64,000 nucleotides of DNA, taken from NCBI GenBank assembly GCA_963770915.1, contig CAVYRG010000001.1, positions 1-64,000 on the forward strand, in the 5' to 3' direction. The notes beneath the pieces are model-generated. The model did no database searches. It was not told the origin of the DNA and worked only from the letters and a program-made list of their open reading frames with translations. The stretch is from PALSA-270 sp963770915. Its GTDB lineage: Bacteria; Acidobacteriota; Terriglobia; Terriglobales; Acidobacteriaceae. Both the position numbers and the translations under genes were made by a program. This document shows positions 33,456 through 42,196 of the stretch, one piece after another. The stretch's first letter is position 1; each line of letters begins with the position of its first letter.

Positions 33456-35576
33456 ATGAAGTTTCTGGATCATGCGCGGGCCTTCGGGCGATCCGCTGGC
33501 CTGGGCGCTGCGTTGCTCTCGACGATGGCAAACTTGCTGGCGCCGCCGCCGGCGGCAGCCGAGAACACAACCACGCCCATCAAGCACGTAATTATCATCA
33601 TCGGGGAAAACCGAACCTTCGATCATATTTTTGCGACCTACAAGCCGAAGCGGGGCGAATCCGTCGACAATCTTCTTTCCAAGGGGATCATCAAGAGCGA
33701 TGGCACCCCCGGTCCCTTCTACTTCCTAGCCGGGCAACGCTCCGCATGTGATCTTGGAAAGGGAGCTTCTTGCCCCAACACCGGAGAGACCGAACTCAAC
33801 GGCGAAAAGTTCTCCCTGAACCCGCACAGCCAGGCGCTCTTTAACACGTTGCCGGCTCCACTGACCGGAGGGCCCCCTGATGTTTGCAAAAACAACGGTA
33901 TCTGCAGCCTGGCTGACGCGCAAGGCTCGGAGAACGGTTTACCTGCTGACTACATTGGGTTCCTGACTACTGGCGGCACCGGACTTCCCGGCAAAACTCC
34001 TGACACGCGCATTCCCGGCGTGACCGATCTTCCGCCCGGACCGTTCCAACTGACCTCCACTTCCATGCCGTACGACTCCTACGCGGCCAGCCCGGTCCAC
34101 CGTTTTTATCAGATGTGGCAGCAGCTCGATTGCAACGCCCGAAACGCGACTCCCTGGAATCCCAGCGGCTGCCGCTCTGACCTCTTCCCTTGGGTAGAGA
34201 CCACGGTCGGAGCCGGGGCCAACGGCAATCCTCAGCCAACCAACTTCAGCACGGATTACTCCTCCTCCGCAGTCACCACCGGCGAAGGCTCTACCGCCAT
34301 GAGCTTCTACAACATGCAACAGGGGGATGCGCCGTACCTGAAGCTCCTGGCCGACAACTACGCAATGAGCGACAACTATCACCAGGCTGTTCAGGGCGGC
34401 ACCGGCGCCAATCACATCATGTTGGGTTTTGCTGATGACATCTGGTTCAGCGATGGCAGCGGCCATCCTGCCGTCCCACCCCATAATCAGACGGTTTACG
34501 CGGGGACGCCCGATGCTGGAGTCGTCGATGAGGTGGAAAACCCAGATCCCGCTCCCGGCACGAACAATTGGTATACCGAAGATGGCTACGGCGGTGGCAG
34601 CTTCGGCAAGCCCGCTTTCGGTGGAGGCAGCTACAGCGACTGCTCTGACCCAAGCCAGCCCGGCGTAGATGCGGTTCTCGACTATCTCAGATCTCTGCCA
34701 CGCCGCATCTCTCCCAACTGCGAGAAGGGGCACTACTATATCCTGAACAACTACAACCCCGGATACTTCGGCGACGGCTCTAACGCCTACACCGACACCA
34801 ACGTCGACAACTACCCCTTCACCATTCCACCCACCAGCGTCCGCAATATCGGCGACGCGCTGATGGAGAAGAATATCTCCTGGAAGTATTACGGCGACCA
34901 GTGGAACGCATACCTTAACGACAAGTACCAGCTCAACTACGGAACCGTCGGCGCCAGCAGCGACCAGTACTGCAACATCTGCAACCCGTTCCAGTACGCG
35001 ACTTCCATCATGACCAACGCCGCTGTTCGCACTGCTCATCTCAAAGACACGGTCGATCTCTATAACGACATTCAGAACAGCACTCTACCTGCCGTCTCCT
35101 ATGTCAAACCCAGCGGCTGGGTCGACGGTCACCCGGCTTCCTCGAAACTCGATCTCTTCGAAGGATTCGTTAAGAAGATCGTGGATGCAGTGAAGAGTAA
35201 TCCCACCCTGTGGAAGAGCACTGCAATCTTCGTCACCTTCGACGAAGGCGGTGGCTACTACGATTCTGGATACGTGCAGCCGCTGGACTTCTTCGGCGAT
35301 GGAACACGGATTCCCCTGATTGTGATATCGCCCTGGACAAAACCAGGCCACATCTCTCACGACTACACCGACCACGTTTCTTTGCTGAAGTTCATCGAGC
35401 GCAATTGGGGACTGCGCCCGCTGACCCACCGCAGCCGCGATAATTACGCCGATCCGCGCTACGGCCGTTTCAGCGCCTATGCGCCCATCAATAGTCCGGC
35501 GATTGGAGATATGTTCGACCTCTTCGATTTCAGCCCCGCAGGGAGAGCTCGAGACGGCGATCACGATGGCGACTAG
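33456..35576 (+). CDS. phospholipase C / acid phosphatase-like phosphoesterase, secreted
   Basis: The 706-residue protein has a signal peptide (SAGLGAALLSTMANLLAPPPAAA, no twin-Arg). The phosphoesterase family (PF04185) motifs are HVIIIIGENRTFDHIFATY near residue 47, with the acidic and Asn-Arg residues of the active site. NYAMSDNYHQAVQGGTGANH follows near 310. AIFVTFDEGGGYYDSGYVQP lies near 600 and holds later metal ligands. The C-terminal part ends DLFDFSPAGRARDGDHDGD. It would act outside the cytoplasm on phosphate esters. GAGGAGG precedes the ATG at good spacing, so the start is well supported. It converges with the histidine operon. Confidence 0.88.
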   Translation: MKFLDHARAFGRSAGLGAALLSTMANLLAPPPAAAENTTTPIKHVIIIIGENRTFDHIFATYKPKRGESVDNLLSKGIIKSDGTPGPFYFLAGQRSACDLGKGASCPNTGETELNGEKFSLNPHSQALFNTLPAPLTGGPPDVCKNNGICSLADAQGSENGLPADYIGFLTTGGTGLPGKTPDTRIPGVTDLPPGPFQLTSTSMPYDSYAASPVHRFYQMWQQLDCNARNATPWNPSGCRSDLFPWVETTVGAGANGNPQPTNFSTDYSSSAVTTGEGSTAMSFYNMQQGDAPYLKLLADNYAMSDNYHQAVQGGTGANHIMLGFADDIWFSDGSGHPAVPPHNQTVYAGTPDAGVVDEVENPDPAPGTNNWYTEDGYGGGSFGKPAFGGGSYSDCSDPSQPGVDAVLDYLRSLPRRISPNCEKGHYYILNNYNPGYFGDGSNAYTDTNVDNYPFTIPPTSVRNIGDALMEKNISWKYYGDQWNAYLNDKYQLNYGTVGASSDQYCNICNPFQYATSIMTNAAVRTAHLKDTVDLYNDIQNSTLPAVSYVKPSGWVDGHPASSKLDLFEGFVKKIVDAVKSNPTLWKSTAIFVTFDEGGGYYDSGYVQPLDFFGDGTRIPLIVISPWTKPGHISHDYTDHVSLLKFIERNWGLRPLTHRSRDNYADPRYGRFSAYAPINSPAIGDMFDLFDFSPAGRARDGDHDGD

Positions 35577-35636
35577 ATCATCCGGAAAGTACGTTGGGAT
35601 TCCGGAAGGGTCGATTTGAAAGCCGGCCGGTGGCGA

Positions 35637-36356
35637 TCAGCTTCCTCGGCTGCTCGCCGCCGGTTCCGTTTTTTTGGTTAGGTCGAGCTTGCCTAGATAG
35701 AGCGCCATTCCGACGACCGCGTCCACGCCCATGGCGTGCAGCTGGTCGATCTCCGCATTGCTCGAAATTCCGCCGGCCGCAATGAGCTGCCGGGAAGTGG
35801 CTGCGCGCAACTCCCGCACCGTTTCCAGAGGAATGCCGAGCATCAATCCTTCCGTATCGATGTGGGTATAGAGAAATGCGGCACAGAAGGGCTCGAGCTT
35901 GCGGATTACTTCCAGTGGCGTGATCGCGGTGATCTCTCGCCATCCCCGCACCGCGACTTTTCCCCCTTTGGCGTCGATCGCGAAGACTAAATGCTCGCGG
36001 CCCACCGCCTCGCAAATTTCTTTGGCGAATGCGGTGTTGATCTCGCCATTGTGAATCAATGTTGAGCCCAGAATCACCCGCTGCGCTCCCATGGCAAGAA
36101 TTTCCTGCGCGGCTTGAATGGATCGAATTCCGCCGCCCACTTGGCAGGGAAGCCGCCGCACGAAATCTTGAATCAGCCGACGGTTGTCCCCGGTTCCGAT
36201 CGCGGCATCCAGATCGATCAGTTGCACCAGCGGAAATTGCGCAAAGCGCTCGACCCATTCGTCAAAGTTGTCGAACTCGAGTGCCTTCTTATGGCCCTGG
36301 ACCAGTTGCACGATCTTGCCGCCCATCAGATCAATCGAAGGAATCAGCACGGCCAC
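35637..36356 (-). CDS. hisA: phosphoribosylformimino-AICAR isomerase HisA
   Basis: The 239-residue TIM-barrel isomerase catalyses the fourth step of histidine synthesis. LIPSIDLMGGKIVQLVQG holds the first catalytic Asp (residue 8), and AFLYTHIDTEGLMLG the second in the conserved DTEGLMLG stretch. QVGGGIRSI and AAGGISSN are phosphate-binding loops. It overlaps hisF by 13 bp (36344-36356), so the two are translationally coupled. It is the last gene of the operon and converges with the phospholipase-like gene. Length is as usual (about 240). Confidence 0.95.
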   Translation of the reverse strand: MAVLIPSIDLMGGKIVQLVQGHKKALEFDNFDEWVERFAQFPLVQLIDLDAAIGTGDNRRLIQDFVRRLPCQVGGGIRSIQAAQEILAMGAQRVILGSTLIHNGEINTAFAKEICEAVGREHLVFAIDAKGGKVAVRGWREITAITPLEVIRKLEPFCAAFLYTHIDTEGLMLGIPLETVRELRAATSRQLIAAGGISSNAEIDQLHAMGVDAVVGMALYLGKLDLTKKTEPAASSRGS

Positions 36357-37108
36357 CTCACCGGAATGCCCGCCGAGCGCAGTTGCAGCTTCAAATCAGA
36401 AAACGAGCTCAAGCCGAAGTGGAAGATGGAAGCCGCGAGCGCGGCATCCGCGTGACCGTTTTCGCCGAAGACCTCGACGAAATGCTTGGCCCCGCCCGCC
36501 CCGCCGGAAGCAATCACGGGAATGCGCACCGCGTCACTGATCGCCCGCGTGAGCCCGCAGTCGAATCCAATTCCGGTGCCGTCGCGATCCATTGAGGTCA
36601 ACAGAATCTCTCCCGCGCCGCGATGCTCCGCTTCTTTGGCCCACTCAATTGCATCGCGGCCCGTCGGCTTGCGCCCTCCATGCACGAAAACTCCGAAGCC
36701 GCCGTTCGATCTCGTAGCATCGATTGCCACGATCGCCGCCTGTGACCCGAAGCGCTGCGCAATCTGTGTAATCAATTCCGGCGTCGCGATGGCCGCCGAA
36801 TTAATGCTGACTTTATCCGCACCCGCATCGAAAATCGCTCCCGCATCTTGCAGCGTACGAATGCCCCCACCGACGGTGAAGGGGATGAACAGCTCTCGCG
36901 CCGTGCGCCGTACCGTATCCACTAGCGTGGCGCGGCCTTCGTGGGTTGCCGAGATATCGAGCAGCACGATTTCATCCGCGCCCCCGGCGCTATGCGCCGC
37001 CGCCAGCGCGGCCGGATCGCCGGCGTCGCGCAGGTCAAGGAACTGCACGCCTTTCACCACACGTCCGGCGTCGACGTCCAGGCAAGCGATAATGCGCTTC
37101 GTCAGCAT
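36344..37108 (-). CDS. hisF: imidazole glycerol phosphate synthase cyclase subunit HisF
   Basis: The 254-residue TIM barrel is the synthase half of the HisH-HisF glutamine amidotransferase. KRIIACLDVDAGRVVKGVQF holds the first catalytic Asp at residue 11. ILLTSMDRDGTGIGFDCGLT contains the second Asp in the SMDRDGTG stretch near 130. PFTVGGGIRTLQDAGAI and IASGGAGGAKH bind phosphate. It forms IGP and AICAR from PRFAR and ammonia delivered by HisH. A repeat-rich gap of about 140 bp separates it from hisH. Confidence 0.96.
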   Translation of the reverse strand: MLTKRIIACLDVDAGRVVKGVQFLDLRDAGDPAALAAAHSAGGADEIVLLDISATHEGRATLVDTVRRTARELFIPFTVGGGIRTLQDAGAIFDAGADKVSINSAAIATPELITQIAQRFGSQAAIVAIDATRSNGGFGVFVHGGRKPTGRDAIEWAKEAEHRGAGEILLTSMDRDGTGIGFDCGLTRAISDAVRIPVIASGGAGGAKHFVEVFGENGHADAALAASIFHFGLSSFSDLKLQLRSAGIPVRWPC

Positions 37109-37114
37109 AGTTTC

Positions 37115-37180
37115 AACGTATTGTCATCCTGAGCGGAGTGAATGGTCCGCAAAGCGGAGCATTCGCGGAGTCGAAGGATC
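37115..37180. repeat. dispersed intergenic repeat inside the his operon
   Basis: The gap between hisH and hisF begins ATTGTCATCCTGAGCGGAGT and ends TCGAAGGATCCCTGCCCC. This composition, with a CATCCTGAGC.. start and a TCGAAGGATC core, looks like a common dispersed repeat. A diverged relative may occur at 43257-43330 (GTCATCCCGACCGGAGCG, then GTCGAACTCTG). The hisF gene lies downstream in the same direction, so the repeat is probably transcribed. Confidence 0.5.
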
Positions 37181-37250
37181 CCTGCCCCACCAACACTCCT
37201 CGGTCATAACCCTGCTGTCCGACTGTGCCCTCTATCAGTTGCGGCGAACC

Positions 37251-37847
37251 TCACAGCCCGCAGAAATTCTCCAACATCTTTAACCCCACCTCTCCCGATT
37301 TTTCCGGATGGAACTGCACCCCGAAAAGATTGTCTTGTTCCACCGCGGCAGAAAAGCTGCCTCCGTATTCACACTCCGCAACTGTGGATGCGAGCAACGG
37401 CACGCGGTAGGAGTGAGTGAAATAGACGAACGAGTCCGGCGGAACACCTCGCAACAGCCGCGAGCATCCGTTGCGTAGATTCAGTTGATTCCATCCCACG
37501 TGGGGTGATTTCACCGAAGCAGGGAAGTGCTCGCACTCGCCCGGCCACAGGCCGAGTCCGGCGACCCCGGGGGCTTCCTGGCTGGACTGAATCATCCACT
37601 GCATGCCCACGCAGATGCCGAGAAAAGGCACGCCGCGTTCAATCGCCTGTTTCACCGCCGACCGCAATCCGCCGTCATCCAGCGCCGTGGTTGCAGAAAA
37701 ATGCCCCACTCCCGGCAGAACGATCTTTTCCGCTCGGCTCACAACTTCAGGATCCGACGTCACCACGGCTCCCGCGCTCACCCGATCAAAGGCCTTCTTC
37801 ACCGAGGCGAGGTTCCCGGCGCGATAGTCGATGATGGCGATGCTCAC
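37251..37847 (-). CDS. hisH: imidazole glycerol phosphate synthase glutaminase subunit HisH
   Basis: The 198-residue class I glutamine amidotransferase supplies ammonia to HisF. The nucleophile is the Cys in GICVGMQWMIQ near residue 80. The His and Glu of the triad are in FGVQFHPEKSGEVG near 180. The start is GTG at 37847: its GTGA overlaps the hisB stop by 4 bases and AAAGGA sits upstream. An ATG at 37901 within hisB would add an atypical N-terminus. Length is normal (about 200). Confidence 0.95.
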   Translation of the reverse strand: MSIAIIDYRAGNLASVKKAFDRVSAGAVVTSDPEVVSRAEKIVLPGVGHFSATTALDDGGLRSAVKQAIERGVPFLGICVGMQWMIQSSQEAPGVAGLGLWPGECEHFPASVKSPHVGWNQLNLRNGCSRLLRGVPPDSFVYFTHSYRVPLLASTVAECEYGGSFSAAVEQDNLFGVQFHPEKSGEVGLKMLENFCGL

Positions 37848-38431
37848 AGCAATCCTTTCGTGCTCGGCAGCAGCCGCGCCATACGCCGGTCGCGCCAGCA
37901 AGCCGCCCGCAGCGCCCGCGCAAAGGCCTTGAACAAGGATTCAATCTTGTGATGATTCGACCGCCCATAGAGAATGCGGGCGTGCACATTTGCGTGCGCG
38001 CCGCGGGCGAACCCTTCGAAGAAATCGGCCACGAGTTCGGACTGCAAATCGCCCACCATCCGCGTCTTCACCTTGGTATCGATCACCGCCGCGGTTCGCC
38101 CGGAAAAATCGACCGCCGCCAGGCCCAGCGTCTCATCCATCGGCATGACGAAATACCCAGCGCGCAGGATGCCCTTCTTGCTGCCCAGCGCTTCCGCAAA
38201 GGCCTGGCCCAGCGCGATGCCGACATCTTCGACCGTGTGGTGCTGATCGACGTCGAGGTCGCCGGTGGCTTTTAGCCGCAGATCAAAACCGCCGTGATGC
38301 GCGAACAGCTCGAGCATGTGATCGAAGAAGCGAATTCCCGTCGAGACTTTGTACCGCCCGCGCCCATCAATATTCAGCGCGAGCTGAATTTGCGTCTCTT
38401 TTGTGTTTCGTTGAATAGCAGCTTTGCGCAA
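37844..38431 (-). CDS. hisB: imidazoleglycerol-phosphate dehydratase HisB (monofunctional)
   Basis: The 195-residue enzyme dehydrates imidazole glycerol phosphate. The metal-binding His motifs are GIRFFDHMLELFAHHGGFDL, DVDQHHTVEDVGIALGQ, FARGAHANVHARILYG and SNHHKIESLFKAFARALR. There is no N-terminal phosphatase domain as in Enterobacteria, so histidinol-phosphate phosphatase is elsewhere. It lies 20 bp after hisC. Its C-terminus overlaps the hisH start by 4 bases. Confidence 0.96.
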   Translation of the reverse strand: MRKAAIQRNTKETQIQLALNIDGRGRYKVSTGIRFFDHMLELFAHHGGFDLRLKATGDLDVDQHHTVEDVGIALGQAFAEALGSKKGILRAGYFVMPMDETLGLAAVDFSGRTAAVIDTKVKTRMVGDLQSELVADFFEGFARGAHANVHARILYGRSNHHKIESLFKAFARALRAACWRDRRMARLLPSTKGLL

Positions 38432-38450
38432 TTCGGACCCTCGACTTGCC

Positions 38451-39542
38451 TTATGTCTGACTCATTTCCTGCGAACCGATTCCAGAAAATTCTTCGCCCT
38501 CCAGAATCTCGCGCAGCGCTTTCATCAATCGCTCCGTGTGCTCGGCCGAACCGAGGGTGATGCGCACGCACCCCGCGCATCCCGGATCACTTGACCGGTC
38601 GCGCACCAAAATGCCGTGGTCGCGCATGGCAGCGATAAACGCCGCCGCCTTGTCCCCGAAATACATCAGCACGAAATTCGCGCGGCTTGCCCAGTAACGG
38701 ATTCCGCGCGACGCCAGTTCATTCTCCAGCAACGCGCGTCCCCGGCAGGCTTCGGTCACATAGCGGCGCACATATTCCTCATCCGCCAGCGCCTCCGGCA
38801 AACAGGCCAGCGCCACGGAGTTCAAATTGTAGGGAGAACTCACCCGCCGCACCATCTTCATCTCGGCTGCGTTGCCGGCGAGCACTCCGATGCGCAAGCC
38901 GGCCAGCCCGTACGCTTTGGAAAACGTTCGCGAAACAAAGAGATTGGGTAACTCGCGCCAGCGCGGCATCAGCGTCTCCGCGGCGAACTCAAAGTACGCC
39001 TCGTCGACCAGCAGAGCCGCCTGCGGTGCGGCAATCGCAATGCGGATCAAATCCTCCGCTGGCGCAAGAGTTCCGGTCGGATTGTTTGGATTGGCCACCG
39101 CGATCAGCCTGGTGCGGGAATTAATCCGCGCCAGCACTTGCTCAGTCGGAAACGCGAAATTGTCCCCCGCTTGCACGGGGATCACTTTCGCCCCAGTGGC
39201 CCCGGCGTAGATTTCATACATCGCAAACGTAGGCACGCCGATCAGCGCTTCGTCGCCCTCTTCGAGATAGGTCTCACAGATCAGATGAATTGCTTCGTCG
39301 GTGCCGTTGGTCAGCAGCACTTCGGCGGCTTCAATTCCGAGATGCTCGGCGACGATCGCCTCTAAAGGATCGCGCTGCGGATAGCGCGCCAGGTCTTCGT
39401 AATCGAGCTGCCGCAGCCGTTGCAGCACGCGTGGCGAGCAGCCGACCGTATTTTCGTTGAAGTCGAGGCGCAACCCTTCGCGATTGCCCAGCGGCGGGTG
39501 GTAGGACTTGAGGTTGTGCACCGCTGCCCGCGCCTTAAGCAT
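38451..39542 (-). CDS. hisC: histidinol-phosphate aminotransferase HisC
   Basis: The 363-residue PLP enzyme transfers an amino group from glutamate to imidazole acetol phosphate. RLDFNENTVGCSPRVL near residue 26 is the family's N-terminal motif, and NPNNPTGTLAPAEDL near 150 contacts PLP. LVDEAYFEF carries the Asp that binds the PLP ring nitrogen. The Schiff-base Lys is in FVSRTFSKAYGLAGLRIG near 215. The start at 39542 overlaps hisD by 8 bp. Complete. Confidence 0.95.
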   Translation of the reverse strand: MLKARAAVHNLKSYHPPLGNREGLRLDFNENTVGCSPRVLQRLRQLDYEDLARYPQRDPLEAIVAEHLGIEAAEVLLTNGTDEAIHLICETYLEEGDEALIGVPTFAMYEIYAGATGAKVIPVQAGDNFAFPTEQVLARINSRTRLIAVANPNNPTGTLAPAEDLIRIAIAAPQAALLVDEAYFEFAAETLMPRWRELPNLFVSRTFSKAYGLAGLRIGVLAGNAAEMKMVRRVSSPYNLNSVALACLPEALADEEYVRRYVTEACRGRALLENELASRGIRYWASRANFVLMYFGDKAAAFIAAMRDHGILVRDRSSDPGCAGCVRITLGSAEHTERLMKALREILEGEEFSGIGSQEMSQT

Positions 39543-40776
39543 GTTTCGTCCTCACTCGAATCGATTGTGCGTGCGCAGCCAAACCTTCGGTTTCCGCCAG
39601 GCGCGTAACACTCGGTGCGATTCGGCTCAAGCCTTGCCGCGAAAGCTTCTGCACGGTGATGACCTTCACGAAGTCGGTCACGCTCAGGCCGCCCCGAAAG
39701 CGCGCCACCCCAGCTGTGGGCAGCACGTGATTCGGGCCAGCAGCGTAGTCGCCTGCTGCCTGCGGCGAGTAATCTCCAATGAAGACCGAGCCCGCATTCT
39801 GGATGTGGTGCATGTCCTTGTCCGCCACCGTGATGTGTTCCGGCGCGATCGTATTTGCCCACTCCTGCGCCTGCTCCCGCGAGGCAGCGATCAAAATCGC
39901 TCCGTGGCGGCGGAGAGATCGCTGCGCGATGGCATTGCCTGCCGCCATTTTCTCCACCCGCTCCGCAACCGCCTCAGCCAGCGGTGGGATGGACGTAAGG
40001 AGAATTGCCATCGCCTCCGGATCATGCTCGGCTTGTGCCACCAGGTCCGCCGCAATGAATGATGGCTCTCCCTCATCGCTCAGAATCACAACTTCGGTCG
40101 GCCCGGCCAGAAAATCGATGGCGCAGTCGAACGAGACCAACTTCTTCGCCGCGGTCACGTATAGGTTTCCAGGTCCGACAATCTTGTCTACTCGCGGAAC
40201 GCTCTCGGTGCCGTAGGCCAGAGCGGCAATAGCCTGGGCTCCGCCCACCCGATAGAACTCACCCACGCCGAGCATGCCTGCCGCCGCCAGCACTTCGTTG
40301 CGCGGCTGCGGAGAAACCACCCGGATGTTCTTCACTCCCGCGACCTGCGCCGGAATCACCGTCATCAGCAAAGTCGAAACCAGCGGATACCGCCCGCCCG
40401 GCACATAGCAGCCCACCGACTGCAAAGGCCGCACCAATTGCCCCAGAGAAATCCCCGCCTGGGTGCGGGTCCACTCCTTCGGCTTCTGCCACTCGCAAAA
40501 TTGACGGATGTTGGCTTCCGCTTGGCGAAGCGCCGACCGCAACTCCGGCGCAGCCGAATCCCACGCCGTGTGCAGATCTTCCTCCGGCACGCGAAAGCTT
40601 TGCTTCGCGGTCAGTCCGTCCCAGCGCTTGGCATATTGCCGCAACGCCTTATCGCCTTTGCGCCGCACCGCGTCCACGATGCGCCGCACTTGAGGTTCGA
40701 CTCCCGCGAACTGCGTGCCGCGCGCGGCGAGCTTTTTCACCTGCGCTGCGGCGGCGCGTCCGGAAAAAATCCGCAT
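39535..40776 (-). CDS. hisD: histidinol dehydrogenase HisD
   Basis: The 413-residue zinc-dependent enzyme makes the last two oxidations from histidinol to histidine. Seen are PLQSVGCYVPGGRYPLVSTL, DKIVGPGNLYVTAAKKLVSF, IDFLAGPTEVVILSDEG, AEHDPEAMAILLT, NTIAPEHITV and GPNHVLPTAGVARFRGGLSV. Zinc ligands lie in the AQAEHD and PNHVLPT stretches. It overlaps hisG by 1 bp and hisC by 8 bp. Length is slightly shorter than the usual 430 but no motif is lost. Confidence 0.96.
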   Translation of the reverse strand: MRIFSGRAAAAQVKKLAARGTQFAGVEPQVRRIVDAVRRKGDKALRQYAKRWDGLTAKQSFRVPEEDLHTAWDSAAPELRSALRQAEANIRQFCEWQKPKEWTRTQAGISLGQLVRPLQSVGCYVPGGRYPLVSTLLMTVIPAQVAGVKNIRVVSPQPRNEVLAAAGMLGVGEFYRVGGAQAIAALAYGTESVPRVDKIVGPGNLYVTAAKKLVSFDCAIDFLAGPTEVVILSDEGEPSFIAADLVAQAEHDPEAMAILLTSIPPLAEAVAERVEKMAAGNAIAQRSLRRHGAILIAASREQAQEWANTIAPEHITVADKDMHHIQNAGSVFIGDYSPQAAGDYAAGPNHVLPTAGVARFRGGLSVTDFVKVITVQKLSRQGLSRIAPSVTRLAETEGLAAHAQSIRVRTKHA

Positions 40777-41645
40777 TACAGCACCACCTTATTCAGCGGA
40801 TATTCGACAATCCCCTGCGCCTTCGCCGCCTTTAGCCGGGGAATCACTTCCCACGCCGTGTGCTCCTCAATCACCGTATTCACCGCCAGCCAGCCCGCCT
40901 CGCTGAGGGCAGAAATGGTCGGGCGCTTCAGCGCCGGCAGCACCGCGAGCACCGCATCCAGGTCTTCTTTCCTTACGTTGAGCATCAGGCCCACCCGCTC
41001 TTTCGCGGCCATCGCGCCTTGCAGCATCAGAGCGAGATTTTCAATCTTTTGCCGCTTGTCGGCATTCTCCCAGGCGTTTTTGTTGGCCACGATCTGCGTA
41101 TTCGATTCCAGCACCGTATCCAGAATTCGCAGGTGATTGGCGCGAAGAGAGCTGCCGGTCTCGGTGATCTCGACGATGGCGTCGGCCAGCATGGGCGGCT
41201 TGACTTCCGTCGCTCCCCAGGAGAATTCCACTTTCACGTCGACTCCCCGCCCGCGAAAATAGTTTTTCGTCACGTTGACCAACTCCGTGGCGATGATGCG
41301 TCCGGCGAGATCTTCCGCGGTGCGGTACGACGAGTCTTCCGGCGCCGCCAGCACCCAACGCACCTTGCCCCGGCTTTGCTTGGCGTAAATCAGGTCCACA
41401 ACCGTAACTACTTCCAGGCCGCTTTCGACTACCCAATCGTAGCCGGTGAGCCCGGCATCGAGCGCGCCATGCTCCACGTAGCGCGCCATCTCCTGCGCGC
41501 GGATCAGCATGCACTCAATCTCCGGGTCGCCGGTCGAAGCGAAATACGAGCGCGAGTTGACGTGAATGAGCAGGCCCGCTTGCGCGAACAACTGCAGGGT
41601 CGCTTCCTGCAGGCTGCCCTTCGGAATGCCGATGCGCAGCTTCAT
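40776..41645 (-). CDS. hisG: ATP phosphoribosyltransferase HisG (long form)
   Basis: The 289-residue enzyme starts the pathway by joining ATP and PRPP. LRIGIPKGSLQEATLQLFA, DAGLTGYDWVVESG and ADAIVEITETGSSLRANHLR are the catalytic motifs. The C-terminal 75 residues (MLNVRKEDLDAVLAVLPALK; VIEEHTAWEVIPRLKAAKAQ) form the regulatory ACT-like part of the long form. This form is inhibited by histidine without HisZ, and no hisZ is seen. It overlaps hisI by 4 bases and hisD by 1. Confidence 0.95.
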   Translation of the reverse strand: MKLRIGIPKGSLQEATLQLFAQAGLLIHVNSRSYFASTGDPEIECMLIRAQEMARYVEHGALDAGLTGYDWVVESGLEVVTVVDLIYAKQSRGKVRWVLAAPEDSSYRTAEDLAGRIIATELVNVTKNYFRGRGVDVKVEFSWGATEVKPPMLADAIVEITETGSSLRANHLRILDTVLESNTQIVANKNAWENADKRQKIENLALMLQGAMAAKERVGLMLNVRKEDLDAVLAVLPALKRPTISALSEAGWLAVNTVIEEHTAWEVIPRLKAAKAQGIVEYPLNKVVL

Positions 41646-41986
41646 TGCGCCGCCTCCGTCGCGATTGCAATTTCCTTGGTGAAGCAGGACCGCGTACCTT
41701 CATGGCAAACCACTCCCGCGCCTTCGACTTTCACGCGAAACAAGAGCGTGTCACGGTCGCAGTCGGTGGCCGCGGAAATCAGCCGCAGCCGGTTGCCGGA
41801 AGTTTCCCCTTTGGTCCACAGCTCGTTGCGGGTGCGGCTGTAAAAGGTCACGTAGCCCTTGCTCAGGGTGCGCTCGTAAGCGTCGCGATTCATAAAGCCG
41901 AGCATCAACACTTCGCCCGAAGCATCGTCTTGCACAATGGCCGGAGCCAGCCCGCGCATCTTATTGAAATCAATTTCCGTGTTCAT
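41642..41986 (-). CDS. hisI: phosphoribosyl-AMP cyclohydrolase HisI
   Basis: The 114-residue zinc enzyme opens the adenine ring of PR-AMP. The motifs are NKMRGLAPAIVQDDASGEVL, VTFYSRTRNELWTKGETSGN, LISAATDCDRDTLLFRV and GAGVVCHEGTRSCF. The Asp-Cys-Asp and the two later Cys hold Zn/Mg. There is no HisE (pyrophosphohydrolase) domain attached, and no hisE gene in the window. The start at 41986 is chosen because GAGG lies 6 nt upstream; two in-frame starts at 41992 and 41998 are possible. It is the first structural gene after the attenuator. Confidence 0.94.
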   Translation of the reverse strand: MNTEIDFNKMRGLAPAIVQDDASGEVLMLGFMNRDAYERTLSKGYVTFYSRTRNELWTKGETSGNRLRLISAATDCDRDTLLFRVKVEGAGVVCHEGTRSCFTKEIAIATEAAQ

Positions 41987-42050
41987 CGCCATCCTCAAGT
42001 TTAGTCAACTGGAAACCCTTTGCCGCAACAGGCGTCTTGCGCCCCGCCCA

Positions 42051-42089
42051 CAAACAAAAAGCCCGCTGAGTAATTGTGCCTCAGCGGGC
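42051..42089 (-). terminator. his attenuator terminator
   Basis: On the minus strand GCCCGCTGAG, loop GCACAATTA and CTCAGCGGGC form a perfect 10-bp stem (42089-42061), followed by TTTTTGTTTG. It lies between the leader peptide (42121-42186) and hisI (41986). This is a classical rho-independent terminator in a leader, as expected for attenuation. Confidence 0.92.
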
Positions 42090-42146
42090 CGGATCTTGTG
42101 CGTGCTACCTGCGGGCTAGCCTAGCCACACACTCTCACCGGCGCGC
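42084..42146 (-). promoter_or_regulatory. possible antiterminator pairing in the his leader
   Basis: In the RNA the segment GCGCGCCGG (42146-42138), just after the last leader His codon, can pair with CCGGCCCGC (42092-42084) at 8 of 9 positions. The second segment overlaps the 5' arm of the terminator. If a ribosome stalls at the His run this pairing would be free to form and would block the terminator. No folding energy was computed, so the pairing is a hypothesis. Confidence 0.5.
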
Positions 42147-42186
42147 TGTGCGCGTAGTGATGGTGGTGATGGCGCCTGTTCTGCAT
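42121..42186 (-). CDS. hisL: his operon leader peptide
   Basis: The 21-residue peptide reads MQNRRHHHHHYAHSAPVRVC then Gly and a TAG stop. Codons 6-10 are five His codons in a row (CAT CAC CAC CAT CAC) and codon 13 is another. It sits just downstream of a good promoter and upstream of the attenuator terminator. Such peptides act as sensors of charged tRNA-His: stalling lets transcription continue into the his genes. There is no clear Shine-Dalgarno, and the predicted transcript start lies only a few bases before the ATG, so translation may be leaderless. Confidence 0.92.
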   Translation of the reverse strand: MQNRRHHHHHYAHSAPVRVCG

Positions 42187-42196
42187 GCGAAATGAA

